Shown here piece by piece: positions 17,150 through 25,045 of a stretch of DNA of 64,000 nucleotides. Under the pieces are notes generated by a model. It saw only the letters and a list, made by a program, of their open reading frames with translations. It made no database searches and was not told the origin of the DNA. The stretch's first letter is position 1. Each line of letters begins with the position of its first letter. Source of the DNA: Bacilli bacterium (GTDB lineage: Bacteria; Bacillota_I; Bacilli_A; RF39; UBA660); contig JAQVXV010000007.1 of assembly GCA_028708945.1 (NCBI GenBank), positions 19,544 to 83,543 of the forward strand, in the 5' to 3' direction. A program made the translations under genes and the position numbers.

Positions 17150-17937
17150 TGGAAATAACATTTTTAATAATAGCCGCTATTATAATTCTTATATTTCAAG
17201 TTAATAATAAGATAGATACTAAAAAGTTCATTACAGATACAGAACCATATTTAAGGTTTTTAATGGAAGATGATTATAAGTTTCTATTGACTATAAGATA
17301 CGGTGAAGATGTAGATGTAGTAAAATTGTTTAGTAAGAGAGTTCAAACAGGAATAATTACGATTTTTGCAGTTTTATTTATCTTTATGAGTCAATATAGT
17401 TTTTTAGTATTAATAGGAGCCCTAGCGGCAGGTTTTGTAACATTTAAATTGCAATATACTAAATTAAAAAGCTATTATCGTGTAAATTTATATAAAATAA
17501 ACTTAATGTTACCGCATTTTTTAAAAAGTCTTGAAATATTAATTCAACATTATACTGTTCCGGTTGCGTTATCAAGATCAATTGATACCGCACCAGAGAT
17601 ATTTAGACCCGGTCTAAGAAGATTAGTATCACGTATTGATTCTGGAGATTCAACTGTAGAACCATATATGGAATTTGCAAAGGAATACCCGGTAAGAGAT
17701 TCAATGCGTATGATGAGATTGTTATATAGATTAGGAATCGGATCGCAAGAAAACAAACACGAACAAATCGTAATGTTTTCTAAAAATGTTTCTACTTTAC
17801 AAAATAAAGCTAGAGAGCAAAGGTATTCTGACAGATTGGATCGAATGGAAAGGCAAACAATGATCATGTTAGCATCTACTGGTGGTGGGATAATAGTATT
17901 ATTACTTATTTCGATGCTTACAATCATGGGAATATAG
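17149..17937 (+). CDS. tadC: TadC-like pilus assembly membrane protein
   Basis: 262 residues. It has an N-terminal membrane segment (about 2-18), two in the middle (about 62-78 and 82-98, FAVLFIFMSQYSFLVLIGAL), a cytoplasmic T2SSF-like helical domain with MLPHFLKSLEILIQHY and RRLVSRIDSGDS, and a C-terminal membrane segment (TMIMLASTGGGIIVLLLISML). In Tad systems TadB and TadC form the inner-membrane platform driven by CpaF. The gene is separated from the following pilin gene by a strong sigma-A-type promoter. Confidence 0.8.
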   Translation: MEITFLIIAAIIILIFQVNNKIDTKKFITDTEPYLRFLMEDDYKFLLTIRYGEDVDVVKLFSKRVQTGIITIFAVLFIFMSQYSFLVLIGALAAGFVTFKLQYTKLKSYYRVNLYKINLMLPHFLKSLEILIQHYTVPVALSRSIDTAPEIFRPGLRRLVSRIDSGDSTVEPYMEFAKEYPVRDSMRMMRLLYRLGIGSQENKHEQIVMFSKNVSTLQNKAREQRYSDRLDRMERQTMIMLASTGGGIIVLLLISMLTIMGI

Positions 17938-17956
17938 TAAACACGATATTTAAAAC

Positions 17957-17986
17957 TTGAATGAGACAATTTTTATGTGATATAAT
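17957..17986 (+). promoter_or_regulatory. Sigma-A promoter before the pilin gene
   Basis: TTGAAT (17957-17962), 18-base spacer, then TGA-TATAAT with the -10 at 17981-17986. It combines a recognisable -35 and an extended -10, among the strongest-looking promoters in the window, consistent with high pilin expression. Confidence 0.7.
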
Positions 17987-18009
17987 AAAAATGATGAGGT
18001 GGTGATAAA

Positions 18010-18240
18010 ATGAAAGAAGCAGCTGGTGAAGCAAATTTAACAGTTATAGCGATCGTTTTAATAGCAATCGTTGCTGCTATTGCCACTCCACTTATTACAA
18101 ATATGATGGCAACAACTGGTAAAAAATCTTGTTGTTCACAAGCCGGTGGTGAGTGGAGAAACGGAAGATGTAATCAAACAACATCAGGAACGTATGATGC
18201 AAGTACATATAACGACTGTATTGGTGATTTAGAAAATTAA
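18010..18240 (+). CDS. Small major-pilin candidate (Flp-like)
   Basis: 76 residues, the size of Flp-type pilins. The N-terminus MKEAAGEANLTV runs straight into the hydrophobic helix IAIVLIAIVAAIATPLI, as in mature Flp pilins. The C-terminal half is small and hydrophilic with a cysteine pair plus two single cysteines (CC...C...C), suggesting disulfide stabilisation outside the cell. A strong promoter precedes it and a short hairpin with T-rich tail follows it, compatible with over-production relative to neighbours. Assignment as major pilin rests on size, topology and location behind cpaF-tadB-tadC. A canonical prepilin-peptidase cleavage site is not obvious. Confidence 0.65.
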   Translation: MKEAAGEANLTVIAIVLIAIVAAIATPLITNMMATTGKKSCCSQAGGEWRNGRCNQTTSGTYDASTYNDCIGDLEN

Positions 18241-18242
18241 AA

Positions 18243-18266
18243 TCTATTCTTTGGAATAGGTTTTCT
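18243..18266 (+). terminator. Possible weak terminator/attenuator after pilin gene
   Basis: CTATTC/GAATAG short stem with TTTG loop followed by GTTTTCT. It is a weak hairpin; partial read-through into the next two genes is likely. Confidence 0.4.
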
Positions 18267-18287
18267 ATCTATTGACGAGGTGTTAAA

Positions 18288-18716
18288 ATGAGGGAAAGTG
18301 TTGGTAATGTAATGTTGTATAATGTTATAATAATTTTTATTGTTATTATATTTGCTTTTTTAGGTGCAATAATAAGTTACTATCGTGCTTACAAAGTCAA
18401 TAGTAGTATCATTGTGATATTAGAAAAATATGAAGGATATACTCCTAATGCAACCGCAGAAATTAATCTTCTTGTTAGAAATATTGGATATAATGTTACT
18501 AAAGGTAATAGATGTGCAGTTAATCAAGGAGAAGGTGTTTTGGTTAACGATAACAATCAAGGATATTGTATATATCGATATGAAAAAGATTTTTCTGAAT
18601 ATCACGATACATATGGTGTTATGACGTATATTTCCTGGGAATTTCCGCTTATAGGACAATTAGTCAAAATACCGATATTTTCAAAAACAGATAATATATA
18701 TAGGTTTAGGGAGTGA
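18288..18716 (+). CDS. Short pilin-like protein with MRES N-terminus
   Basis: 142 residues. MRESVGNVMLYN precedes one hydrophobic helix (about 12-33, VIIIFIVIIFAFLGAIISYY). A soluble domain of about 105 residues with two cysteines follows, ending in FPLIGQLVKIPIFSKTDNIYRF. It is paralogous in layout to the next gene: both share RAYKVNS/RAFKTKN after the helix, EKYEGYT/EKHEGFT, IGYN/IGYATN, YCIYRY/YCVYQY and FPLIGQLVKIP/FPIIQSLIQIP. Probably a minor pilin or pseudopilin of the TadE/F class; no named family is claimed. Confidence 0.65.
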   Translation: MRESVGNVMLYNVIIIFIVIIFAFLGAIISYYRAYKVNSSIIVILEKYEGYTPNATAEINLLVRNIGYNVTKGNRCAVNQGEGVLVNDNNQGYCIYRYEKDFSEYHDTYGVMTYISWEFPLIGQLVKIPIFSKTDNIYRFRE

Positions 18717-18720
18717 TGCA

Positions 18721-19137
18721 GTGAAGGAATCAATAGGAACAACTTTTGTTATTAATATTATATTGGTTTTTCTTGCAGTTATAGGCTTCTTAATGATAGG
18801 TTTTTTTGGATATTCAAGAGCTTTTAAAACAAAAAATAAAGTAATTGATATTATTGAAAAACATGAAGGGTTCACAAATGCTGCTAAAATAGAGATTGAT
18901 GCTTATTATAAAACAATCGGATATGCAACAAATAGAGCTGGCAAAAGATGTAATAATAAAGCTAAAGCAAGCGAAACCTATTCAGGGACAAATTACGCTT
19001 ATTGTGTATATCAATATACTACTGGAAGAGGATATTATTATTCTGTTACGGTTTATATGACCTATAATTTTCCAATAATTCAGTCTTTAATTCAAATACC
19101 TGTCGAAGGTGAAACAAAAATCATATACGAACTATAA
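18721..19137 (+). CDS. Short pilin-like protein with MKES N-terminus
   Basis: 138 residues starting at GTG, with AGGGAG just upstream. MKESIGTTFVINI leads into a hydrophobic helix (about 8-30, ILVFLAVIGFLMIGFFGYS). The soluble domain matches the preceding gene product motif by motif (HEGFT, IGYAT, YCVYQY, FPIIQSLIQIP), indicating tandem duplication and divergence. Four bases separate the two genes. As a pair they could form a minor-pilin heterodimer, by analogy with TadE-TadF; that is inference. Confidence 0.65.
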   Translation: MKESIGTTFVINIILVFLAVIGFLMIGFFGYSRAFKTKNKVIDIIEKHEGFTNAAKIEIDAYYKTIGYATNRAGKRCNNKAKASETYSGTNYAYCVYQYTTGRGYYYSVTVYMTYNFPIIQSLIQIPVEGETKIIYEL

Positions 19138-19149
19138 GGAGGTAATTTA

Positions 19150-20178
19150 ATGAATGTTATAATTGCAAATAAATATCAGGCGATGTTAACTGGCCTTGAA
19201 ATTGAAGTAATGAAGACAAAGTATGGTGAATTTGATGTCGATGAAATTATTTCCAATTTTCAAAACTTCTTTTTTCAACGTATGATTTTAGATTTAACCG
19301 CTATTAAAAATTATACTGATATAAAAAATTTACAAAAATTATCAATGGCTTTGGATATGGATAAAGTTATTTTGCTCCTTGATGATACAGTAGAAAATAC
19401 TTCGAGCGAATATTTAACAAAACTTATTTCAATGGGAATCTATAACTTTACAACTAATATGGAAGGATTAATGTATCTATATAACAATCCTAATTCATAT
19501 CGTGATGTAGCACATATTCAACAATTAGAACCAGTGGTAGTAGAAAGCGAAACAGAAACTACTAAAAAAGTAATCAAAAAATCTGAAACAAAAGAATCGT
19601 TTCAACCCAAAGTAGAAACAAGGGTTTTAGGAATAAAAAACGCTACTCAACATGCTGGGGCAACTACTTTAGCATATATGATGAAAAAAGAATTATCTAA
19701 AAATTATTCAGTTATAGCTGTTGAATTAGATAAAAGAGATTTTGCTTTCTTTAGAGATAACGAATTAAAAAGTATTGCAAGTAATGAAATAGGTAATTTT
19801 ATAAATATGTATAAAGATGTTGAAATAATTATAATTGATGTTAATGATTCAATTTCAGCAGATCCATTTATTGGTGAATATATATATTTAATAGAACCAT
19901 CTATTATCAAACTAAATAGATTAATGCTCGTTAATCCAACTTTGTTACAGAGAATTTCTAAAGAAAAAGTCATTTTGAACCAAAGTTTATTAGCCTCAAA
20001 AGATGTTTTAGAGTTTGAATATGAATCAAAATTAAAGGTACTATATAATTTGCCACCTTTAAATGATAGAGATAAAGAATCGTTTGCAATGAACCAATTT
20101 CTATTTTCTTTAGGGTTTCATAGACAAGATCCTAGTGAAGAAAAAAGCAAAAAAAGCAAGATACTTGGTATATTTTGA
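19150..20178 (+). CDS. CpaE/TadZ-like MinD-family protein with degenerate P-loop
   Basis: 342 residues. An N-terminal receiver-like region (about 1-110, MDKVILLLDDTVENTSSEYLTKLISMGIYNF) is followed by a charged linker and a MinD/ParA-like domain beginning at residue 158. The P-loop position reads GIKNATQHAGATTL (residues 161-174): the two ends match a MinD deviant Walker A but the glycine/lysine core is lost (A in place of the GK lysine). Later strands (VIAVELDKRDFAFF, EIIIIDVNDSISADPFIGEYIYLIEP) keep the fold pattern. CpaE/TadZ localises Tad pili, and atypical P-loops occur in that family. The assignment rests on domain order and neighbours. Confidence 0.72.
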   Translation: MNVIIANKYQAMLTGLEIEVMKTKYGEFDVDEIISNFQNFFFQRMILDLTAIKNYTDIKNLQKLSMALDMDKVILLLDDTVENTSSEYLTKLISMGIYNFTTNMEGLMYLYNNPNSYRDVAHIQQLEPVVVESETETTKKVIKKSETKESFQPKVETRVLGIKNATQHAGATTLAYMMKKELSKNYSVIAVELDKRDFAFFRDNELKSIASNEIGNFINMYKDVEIIIIDVNDSISADPFIGEYIYLIEPSIIKLNRLMLVNPTLLQRISKEKVILNQSLLASKDVLEFEYESKLKVLYNLPPLNDRDKESFAMNQFLFSLGFHRQDPSEEKSKKSKILGIF

Positions 20179-20198
20179 CAAATAAGTGTAAAAAGGTA

Positions 20199-20232
20199 TT
20201 GCAAAATCAAAAAAAATAAGGTAATATATAAT
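20199..20232 (+). promoter_or_regulatory. Probable promoter before VirB2-like gene
   Basis: TATAAT at 20227-20232 lies 23 bases before the ATG at 20255. The nearest -35-like TTGCAA (20199-20204) is 22 bases away, which is longer than optimal; a separate TTGACA sits at 20175-20180. The exact architecture is unclear. Confidence 0.4.
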
Positions 20233-20254
20233 TAGATTTAAGGAGGAAGAAAAT

Positions 20255-20602
20255 ATGTTAGATTTAGTGAATAGTTTAGTAACTTGTACATTAGGTGGGA
20301 GTAATACAATTACTGTAGATGACAAAATCCCTAATTTAGTTGCGACAGTTATTTCGGTAATTCAATTTGCTGTTCCAGTTTTACTTATAATTTGGGGAAT
20401 GCTTGATTTAGGTAAAGCAGTTATGGCACAAAAAGAAGATGAAATTAAAAAAGGACAACAAACATTTGTTAAACGTTTAATCGCAGCAGCACTAGTATTC
20501 TTTGTAGTTGTTGTAGTTAAATTAGTTGTAGGTATGGTTGGTGGTACTGATGTTGCGACTGGTGCTGGATCATGCTTTGATATCTTTGTAAATGGTGTTT
20601 AA
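20255..20602 (+). CDS. VirB2/TrbC-like small pilin-type membrane protein (copy 1)
   Basis: 115 residues, two main hydrophobic helices (about 29-47, VATVISVIQFAVPVLLIIWG, and 75-95, IAAALVFFVVVVVKLVVGM). They are separated by a charged loop LGKAVMAQKEDEIKKGQQTFVKR. This helix-loop-helix pattern, with F/K-R before the second helix, is typical of VirB2/TrbC-like and Mbov_0395-type T4SS pilin proteins. It is paralogous to the gene at 22011 (matching loop FAKATISEDADLKKGASKRFIRR). An efficient terminator directly follows, so this gene can be transcribed alone at high level. Confidence 0.7.
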   Translation: MLDLVNSLVTCTLGGSNTITVDDKIPNLVATVISVIQFAVPVLLIIWGMLDLGKAVMAQKEDEIKKGQQTFVKRLIAAALVFFVVVVVKLVVGMVGGTDVATGAGSCFDIFVNGV

Positions 20603-20606
20603 TAAT

Positions 20607-20637
20607 AAAAAGGAGCGTATCAACAAGCTCTTTTTTT
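20607..20637 (+). terminator. Strong terminator after VirB2-like gene
   Basis: AAAAAGGAGC pairs with GCTCTTTTTTT (one G-U pair) around a 10-base loop, with seven T residues. It separates the pilin-like gene from the lipoprotein gene. Confidence 0.85.
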
Positions 20638-20677
20638 GTGTAAAGATAACACTTAATAAAAGACAGGAGGGTATAAA

Positions 20678-21916
20678 ATGAGTGTAAAAAATTATTTAGA
20701 TGAAAACAAAGAAAAAGTAGCAGAAAAGAATACGAAGGTAGGTAAATTAAAATTAAATAAAAAAATTATGACAGGAATTGCCGCTGTTCTTATAACAACA
20801 ACAATTGCAATTGGAATCAGTGGATGTGGTAATAAAGAAAAAAACAACCCAGACCCAACACCAAGTGGTATTGTTCAACCGGGAGAAGATAAGCAAAATC
20901 AATCACCAACGCCATATTATGATTCATTATATGATAATAGTCTATATTTTAAGGAAAACCAGGGCGAAAATGTTGTTGGTAAATTTTCTGATTGGGCTGC
21001 AAAATCATATGGTTTTGAGTTAACCGAAGAAGGAAAAAACATATTAAGAGAACAATTAGCAAAATATTTATATACAGAAACAACATTAAGGAAGGCAAAA
21101 GCAGAGGTTATTGGTGTTTTAAAGAACCATACTGTTGCTGAAAACGCATTTAATGAAGTTGATTATGAATTTTTAACACAATATGTCGATTTGTTAAAGA
21201 AGAATAATGAAAATGTTGAAAACTATAGTATTGATGAGAAAAAACTTGAATCGGTGTTAGCCAAATTTATATCTGGTGAGTATACTGAAGAAAAAGATTT
21301 AGAAAAACTTAAAGAAGTTGTTGGTGCTAATGTTTTATTATCCGAATTAAAAAACAATAAATTTGGTTATAATGAAAAATACGCGAAAATGGATTTATAT
21401 GCTAATGAAATTATGAGAGAAATAACATCTCCGTACTATAAAACAGTATACTATGGTATAGAAGATGGACAAACTGTTTTAAAAACGGATGCAGATGGAT
21501 ATATTGAAAACAAATATGGAACAAAAGAATTAACACTTGAACAAATGAATATTGATTTAAAGAATCTTGCAACTGAAGAAGAATTAAACGTAATCTTTAA
21601 TTTTGAAAAAAATAGTTTATCGTACGAGAAAGTATTAAATGATGTTTTTCTTTTTAATGTTCAAAAGCTTTATACTTTTGGAAATAATTATGGTTCTCAT
21701 GGTAGTAATTTCTTTGTTGCTTTTAAGGAAGTTGATGATTATCAAATCTATAAAAACAATAGCAATGTAAAAATTAAAAAAACTGATTTTGATGCTTTAG
21801 CTGAAGAGTGGATTTTGAGAATCGATGAAGAAATAATAAAATCTAAATTAAAATATGGTGAATATACTGTTGAAGGATTAAAAAAAATAGAAAGTCCTAA
21901 AATTTTACAAAGATAG
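20678..21916 (+). CDS. Putative lipoprotein/extracytoplasmic protein with cytoplasmic N-terminal extension
   Basis: 412 residues, family unknown. The first 30 residues are highly charged and cytoplasmic-looking. A hydrophobic stretch IMTGIAAVLITTTIAIGISGC (about 30-50) follows, ending in a lipobox-like ISGC-G. A Pro/Asn/Gln-rich linker (DPTPSG) then leads to a mostly helical acidic domain (about 95-412). The N-terminal extension is unusual for a lipoprotein, so it may instead be a simple single-pass membrane protein. It has its own terminator downstream and lies between the two VirB2-like genes, suggesting a T4SS surface or assembly role. Function not assigned. Confidence 0.65.
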   Translation: MSVKNYLDENKEKVAEKNTKVGKLKLNKKIMTGIAAVLITTTIAIGISGCGNKEKNNPDPTPSGIVQPGEDKQNQSPTPYYDSLYDNSLYFKENQGENVVGKFSDWAAKSYGFELTEEGKNILREQLAKYLYTETTLRKAKAEVIGVLKNHTVAENAFNEVDYEFLTQYVDLLKKNNENVENYSIDEKKLESVLAKFISGEYTEEKDLEKLKEVVGANVLLSELKNNKFGYNEKYAKMDLYANEIMREITSPYYKTVYYGIEDGQTVLKTDADGYIENKYGTKELTLEQMNIDLKNLATEEELNVIFNFEKNSLSYEKVLNDVFLFNVQKLYTFGNNYGSHGSNFFVAFKEVDDYQIYKNNSNVKIKKTDFDALAEEWILRIDEEIIKSKLKYGEYTVEGLKKIESPKILQR

Positions 21917-21925
21917 AGTAAAATG

Positions 21926-21957
21926 AACAATAATAAATGAATTTATTATTGTTTTTT
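21926..21957 (+). terminator. Strong terminator after lipoprotein gene
   Basis: 13-base perfect stem AACAATAATAAAT/ATTTATTATTGTT with a GA loop, running into TTTTTT. Confidence 0.88.
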
Positions 21958-21969
21958 ATATTGTATTTA

Positions 21970-21978
21970 TGCTATACT
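21970..21978 (+). promoter_or_regulatory. Extended -10 promoter of the main T4SS operon
   Basis: TGCTATACT lies 32 bases before the start at 22011 and directly behind a terminator. It probably drives the 22.0-33.0 kb operon; no terminator was found inside that operon. Confidence 0.6.
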
Positions 21979-22010
21979 ATAGATAGTAAAATTATATTAG
22001 AGGTGAAAAA

Positions 22011-22469
22011 ATGCAAAAAAAAGTTTTATTTATTATTTGCTTATTTGCTATGATGTTTTTATTTAATACAGGAAAGGTAAATGCAATTAGTTTAGAAAAT
22101 TTTTCTGATAATTTAGCAATCGAAACAATAGATGTTTCAAACTACTTTAATGTTTTAGCAGCACCTGAGAATTGTGCAAATTATATTACAACAGACTTAG
22201 CTGAAGAAATAGGTACTATTGTAATGTTGTTACAACTTGCAGCTATAGTAATTACTGTTATATTGGGAATTACAGAATTTGCTAAAGCAACTATTAGTGA
22301 GGATGCAGACTTGAAAAAAGGTGCTAGTAAACGTTTCATAAGAAGAATATTTATTATGGTTTTAATTTTATTAGTGCCAGCAATAATACGATTCATATTA
22401 TTTAATTTTAACATTGTTACAACAGATCCTTTATGTAATGTAGTAATGGCAATGGCAAAGGGGGTATAA
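22011..22469 (+). CDS. VirB2/TrbC-like small membrane protein with signal peptide (copy 2)
   Basis: 152 residues. A signal peptide (KKVLFIICLFAMMFLFNTGKVNA, cleavage about residue 25) is followed by a short mature N-terminus and two hydrophobic helices (about 65-85 and 104-124). These are joined by FAKATISEDADLKKGASKRFIRR. The loop and second helix align with copy 1 at 20255. TrbC/VirB2 pilins classically have a signal peptide plus two helices, so this copy has the more canonical layout. It is 3 bases from the TrbL-like gene, hence cotranscribed with the channel components. Confidence 0.7.
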   Translation: MQKKVLFIICLFAMMFLFNTGKVNAISLENFSDNLAIETIDVSNYFNVLAAPENCANYITTDLAEEIGTIVMLLQLAAIVITVILGITEFAKATISEDADLKKGASKRFIRRIFIMVLILLVPAIIRFILFNFNIVTTDPLCNVVMAMAKGV

Positions 22470-22472
22470 TTA

Positions 22473-25028
22473 ATGGATTGGTTAATAGACGGTCTTAGAA
22501 CAATAAGTGGAACTATAGATTTCGGATTATTATACTTAGCGAACTTAGTTTATGACGTGTTTCAAAAAATTGCAGATGTAGATTTATTGGCAAATGGACA
22601 ACTAGCTGATTTCACCACAAGAATTTATGTCTTGTTAGGTGTTTTTATGTTGATAAAATTAACAATATCTTTATTTAAATATTTGATTGATCCAGATACT
22701 TTTAGCGATAATAGTAAAGGATTTGGAAAATTAATACAAAATGTTATTATTTCATTGTTACTTATCATTTCGGTACCATTTATATATGATACTGCTATGA
22801 GAATACAAAAAATAGTATTAGATCAAAATGTTATAGGTAATTTTATCTTGGGAGTAAGTAATACGACGGTAGATCCGGCAGCAGGTGCAGGAGAAACCGT
22901 AACTTTTAGTATATTTAATTCTTTCTTTACTTTAAGAAGTGACTTGGCAGGAACAACTAACTGTAACAAAGAGATGTATTCATTAGTTAATGAAGAATAT
23001 AAAAGAAAAGGTTGTTGGGATACTTTGGGTTATACACCAGCAGTTGGTACGGTTACGGTAAATTGTGATTGCTATAATGACTTAAAAACATTCGCTGATG
23101 AAGAAGCTGATTTACAAGCATATTCGCAAGCATATTCAAAAGGTAATTTTGAAGGTATTAAAAATATGATATATGGATTAGATGTATCAGGTGGAAAAGG
23201 CTATCCTTTAAATGCAAAATTCGCAAAAAGTGCAGACACAAATTACACATATTTATTTTCTTATTCATGGGGTGTTTCATGGTTAGCAGCTGCATTTCTA
23301 ATTTATATTTTTGCAAATTTCTGTGTTGATATTGGAATAAGGGTTGTTAAATTAGCATTTTTAGTAATCATAGCGCCAATTCCAATATTATCTAAAATTG
23401 ATCCAAGTGGAAAAGGTGAAATGTTTTCTAAGTGGCTTAAAATGTGTGGTTTTACATATTTAGATGTATTTATAAGATATGCATCGGTATTCTTCATAGT
23501 ATATGTAATTAAACAGCTTCCAGCAATAATGGCAACATTATTTACTTCTGGTGGAGGAGTAATTGCAACATTATTTATAATTTTCGGTGCGTTATTATTT
23601 GCAAAAGAGTTACCAAACTTATTACAAGAATTAATTCCTGGAATGAAAGACTTTGGTGGCGGTTTTGGAAAATCATTCAAAAAATTGGGTGAAGCACCAA
23701 TTCTAGGTAGAGGAGTTAAATCTTTAAGTGCTGGAACAGCAGCAGGTTTTGCAGCATATAGAGCAAATAGATGGGATAGAAGAAATGAAAACAAGATAAA
23801 CGCTGCCGCTGCCGAATTAGATGCAAAGCAAAGAGCAAGGGCACAAGGTAAAGGTGCTGTATCTTCTTGGATGGAAGGTAAAAAAGCAAAAATAGGAGAG
23901 AGCGCTAAAGGAACACTTGATAATTTAAATGTAAAAAATATGGCAAAAGATGCACGTGGTGTTGGAAGAGAAGCAGCAAATGCGAGAGATGAAGCATGGA
24001 GTTCAACAGGATGGCTTGGTGGAGAAAACAAAAGTACATTAGCCAAAGCTAAAGCAGCAAAAACAAAGGCAACAAATGAACAGTTAACAAAGATGCGTGA
24101 TGGATATAAAGCTCAACAAAAAGCTCAAAAGGTATATGACCAAATCGTAGGAACCGCAAAAGAGGCTGTTAAAACTGAAGCAATAAAAAATTATGATGCT
24201 ACAAAATCAGCTGATCAACCTGAGTTTAAAAATTTAAATAGTAGTGAACAAAACAAAATAATTGAACAAGCTTATAAGGATAATAAAGATGTAATTACAG
24301 CACAAGCCGATATTAATGAACAAAAAATGTATGTAAATAAGGAATTTGGTAAAAAAGTAACAGCGTTACGAGAAGCTAAAGAAGTAAAAAATAACGCTCA
24401 ATCAGTTTATGAAACTGCAAAAATGAGTGTTGAAAGTGGTTCGAAAGTGGTAAATGGCGTAACCTATAATACTTCTGAAGAAGCAGCAGGAGCTGTGGAT
24501 AAGTTAAGAATTGCTTCGGTTAAGGCTTCAACTAACTATGATTTCTTAAATACTGAATTAAAAGAAGCTGCGGCATTATCACCTAATGATGCTGATACAT
24601 ATACAAAATATGAAAAAGCAAAAGATACTATTGAGAAAAAAGAATATATGGCGGAAAAATATTCTGATTTAAAGAAATCAAGAGAAACTGCAAGTCAAAA
24701 TAAAACTAACACTACCTCAGAAACAGCAAGTCAAAATAAAGCTAATGCTACACCAGAATCGAAAAATCCACAAAGTCAGCCTAAACATGACGTAGATGTA
24801 GAAGTAATTGATATGGAAGCGTCAAAACAAAGAGCTGAAACAGGAAGTGGAAATTTAGTTGATAATTTAAGGTTTAATAAAGATGGTCAAACAAAACCAC
24901 AAAATATGCGACCAAATATTGATATAAAAGAACAAGTTAAAGAAGTTCAAAACAAATTAGAAACTGAAATAAAAAAACCAGGAGAGGTAAATACTAATCC
25001 TGAAAACAAACCTAATAATAAAGAATAA
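22473..25028 (+). CDS. TrbL/VirB6-like T4SS membrane protein with long charged tail
   Basis: 851 residues. The N-terminal half (1-400) is polytopic, with helices at about 48-70 (TRIYVLLGVFMLIKLTISLF), 85-108, 260-290, 300-320, 335-360 and 365-385. A cysteine-containing outer domain lies between helices 2 and 3 (about 120-255). This matches TrbL/VirB6-like channel proteins of Gram-positive T4SSs. From residue 400 a long cytoplasmic region rich in Ala, Lys, Glu and Gln follows, likely helical or coiled coil, with an imperfect tandem ETASQNK repeat near residues 743-760. The tail is longer than expected for a transport core and may bind cargo or the ATPases; that is inference. Confidence 0.75.
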   Translation: MDWLIDGLRTISGTIDFGLLYLANLVYDVFQKIADVDLLANGQLADFTTRIYVLLGVFMLIKLTISLFKYLIDPDTFSDNSKGFGKLIQNVIISLLLIISVPFIYDTAMRIQKIVLDQNVIGNFILGVSNTTVDPAAGAGETVTFSIFNSFFTLRSDLAGTTNCNKEMYSLVNEEYKRKGCWDTLGYTPAVGTVTVNCDCYNDLKTFADEEADLQAYSQAYSKGNFEGIKNMIYGLDVSGGKGYPLNAKFAKSADTNYTYLFSYSWGVSWLAAAFLIYIFANFCVDIGIRVVKLAFLVIIAPIPILSKIDPSGKGEMFSKWLKMCGFTYLDVFIRYASVFFIVYVIKQLPAIMATLFTSGGGVIATLFIIFGALLFAKELPNLLQELIPGMKDFGGGFGKSFKKLGEAPILGRGVKSLSAGTAAGFAAYRANRWDRRNENKINAAAAELDAKQRARAQGKGAVSSWMEGKKAKIGESAKGTLDNLNVKNMAKDARGVGREAANARDEAWSSTGWLGGENKSTLAKAKAAKTKATNEQLTKMRDGYKAQQKAQKVYDQIVGTAKEAVKTEAIKNYDATKSADQPEFKNLNSSEQNKIIEQAYKDNKDVITAQADINEQKMYVNKEFGKKVTALREAKEVKNNAQSVYETAKMSVESGSKVVNGVTYNTSEEAAGAVDKLRIASVKASTNYDFLNTELKEAAALSPNDADTYTKYEKAKDTIEKKEYMAEKYSDLKKSRETASQNKTNTTSETASQNKANATPESKNPQSQPKHDVDVEVIDMEASKQRAETGSGNLVDNLRFNKDGQTKPQNMRPNIDIKEQVKEVQNKLETEIKKPGEVNTNPENKPNNKE

Positions 25029-25045
25029 AAGGAGAGTGTTACTAA

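Noticed and set aside
23303..24046. Minus-strand open frame of about 247 codons opposite the TrbL-like gene
   Set aside because: It lies inside a well-supported coding gene, has no Shine-Dalgarno or promoter, and its Ala/Pro/Phe-rich sequence is the complement of Ala/Lys-rich plus-strand codons.
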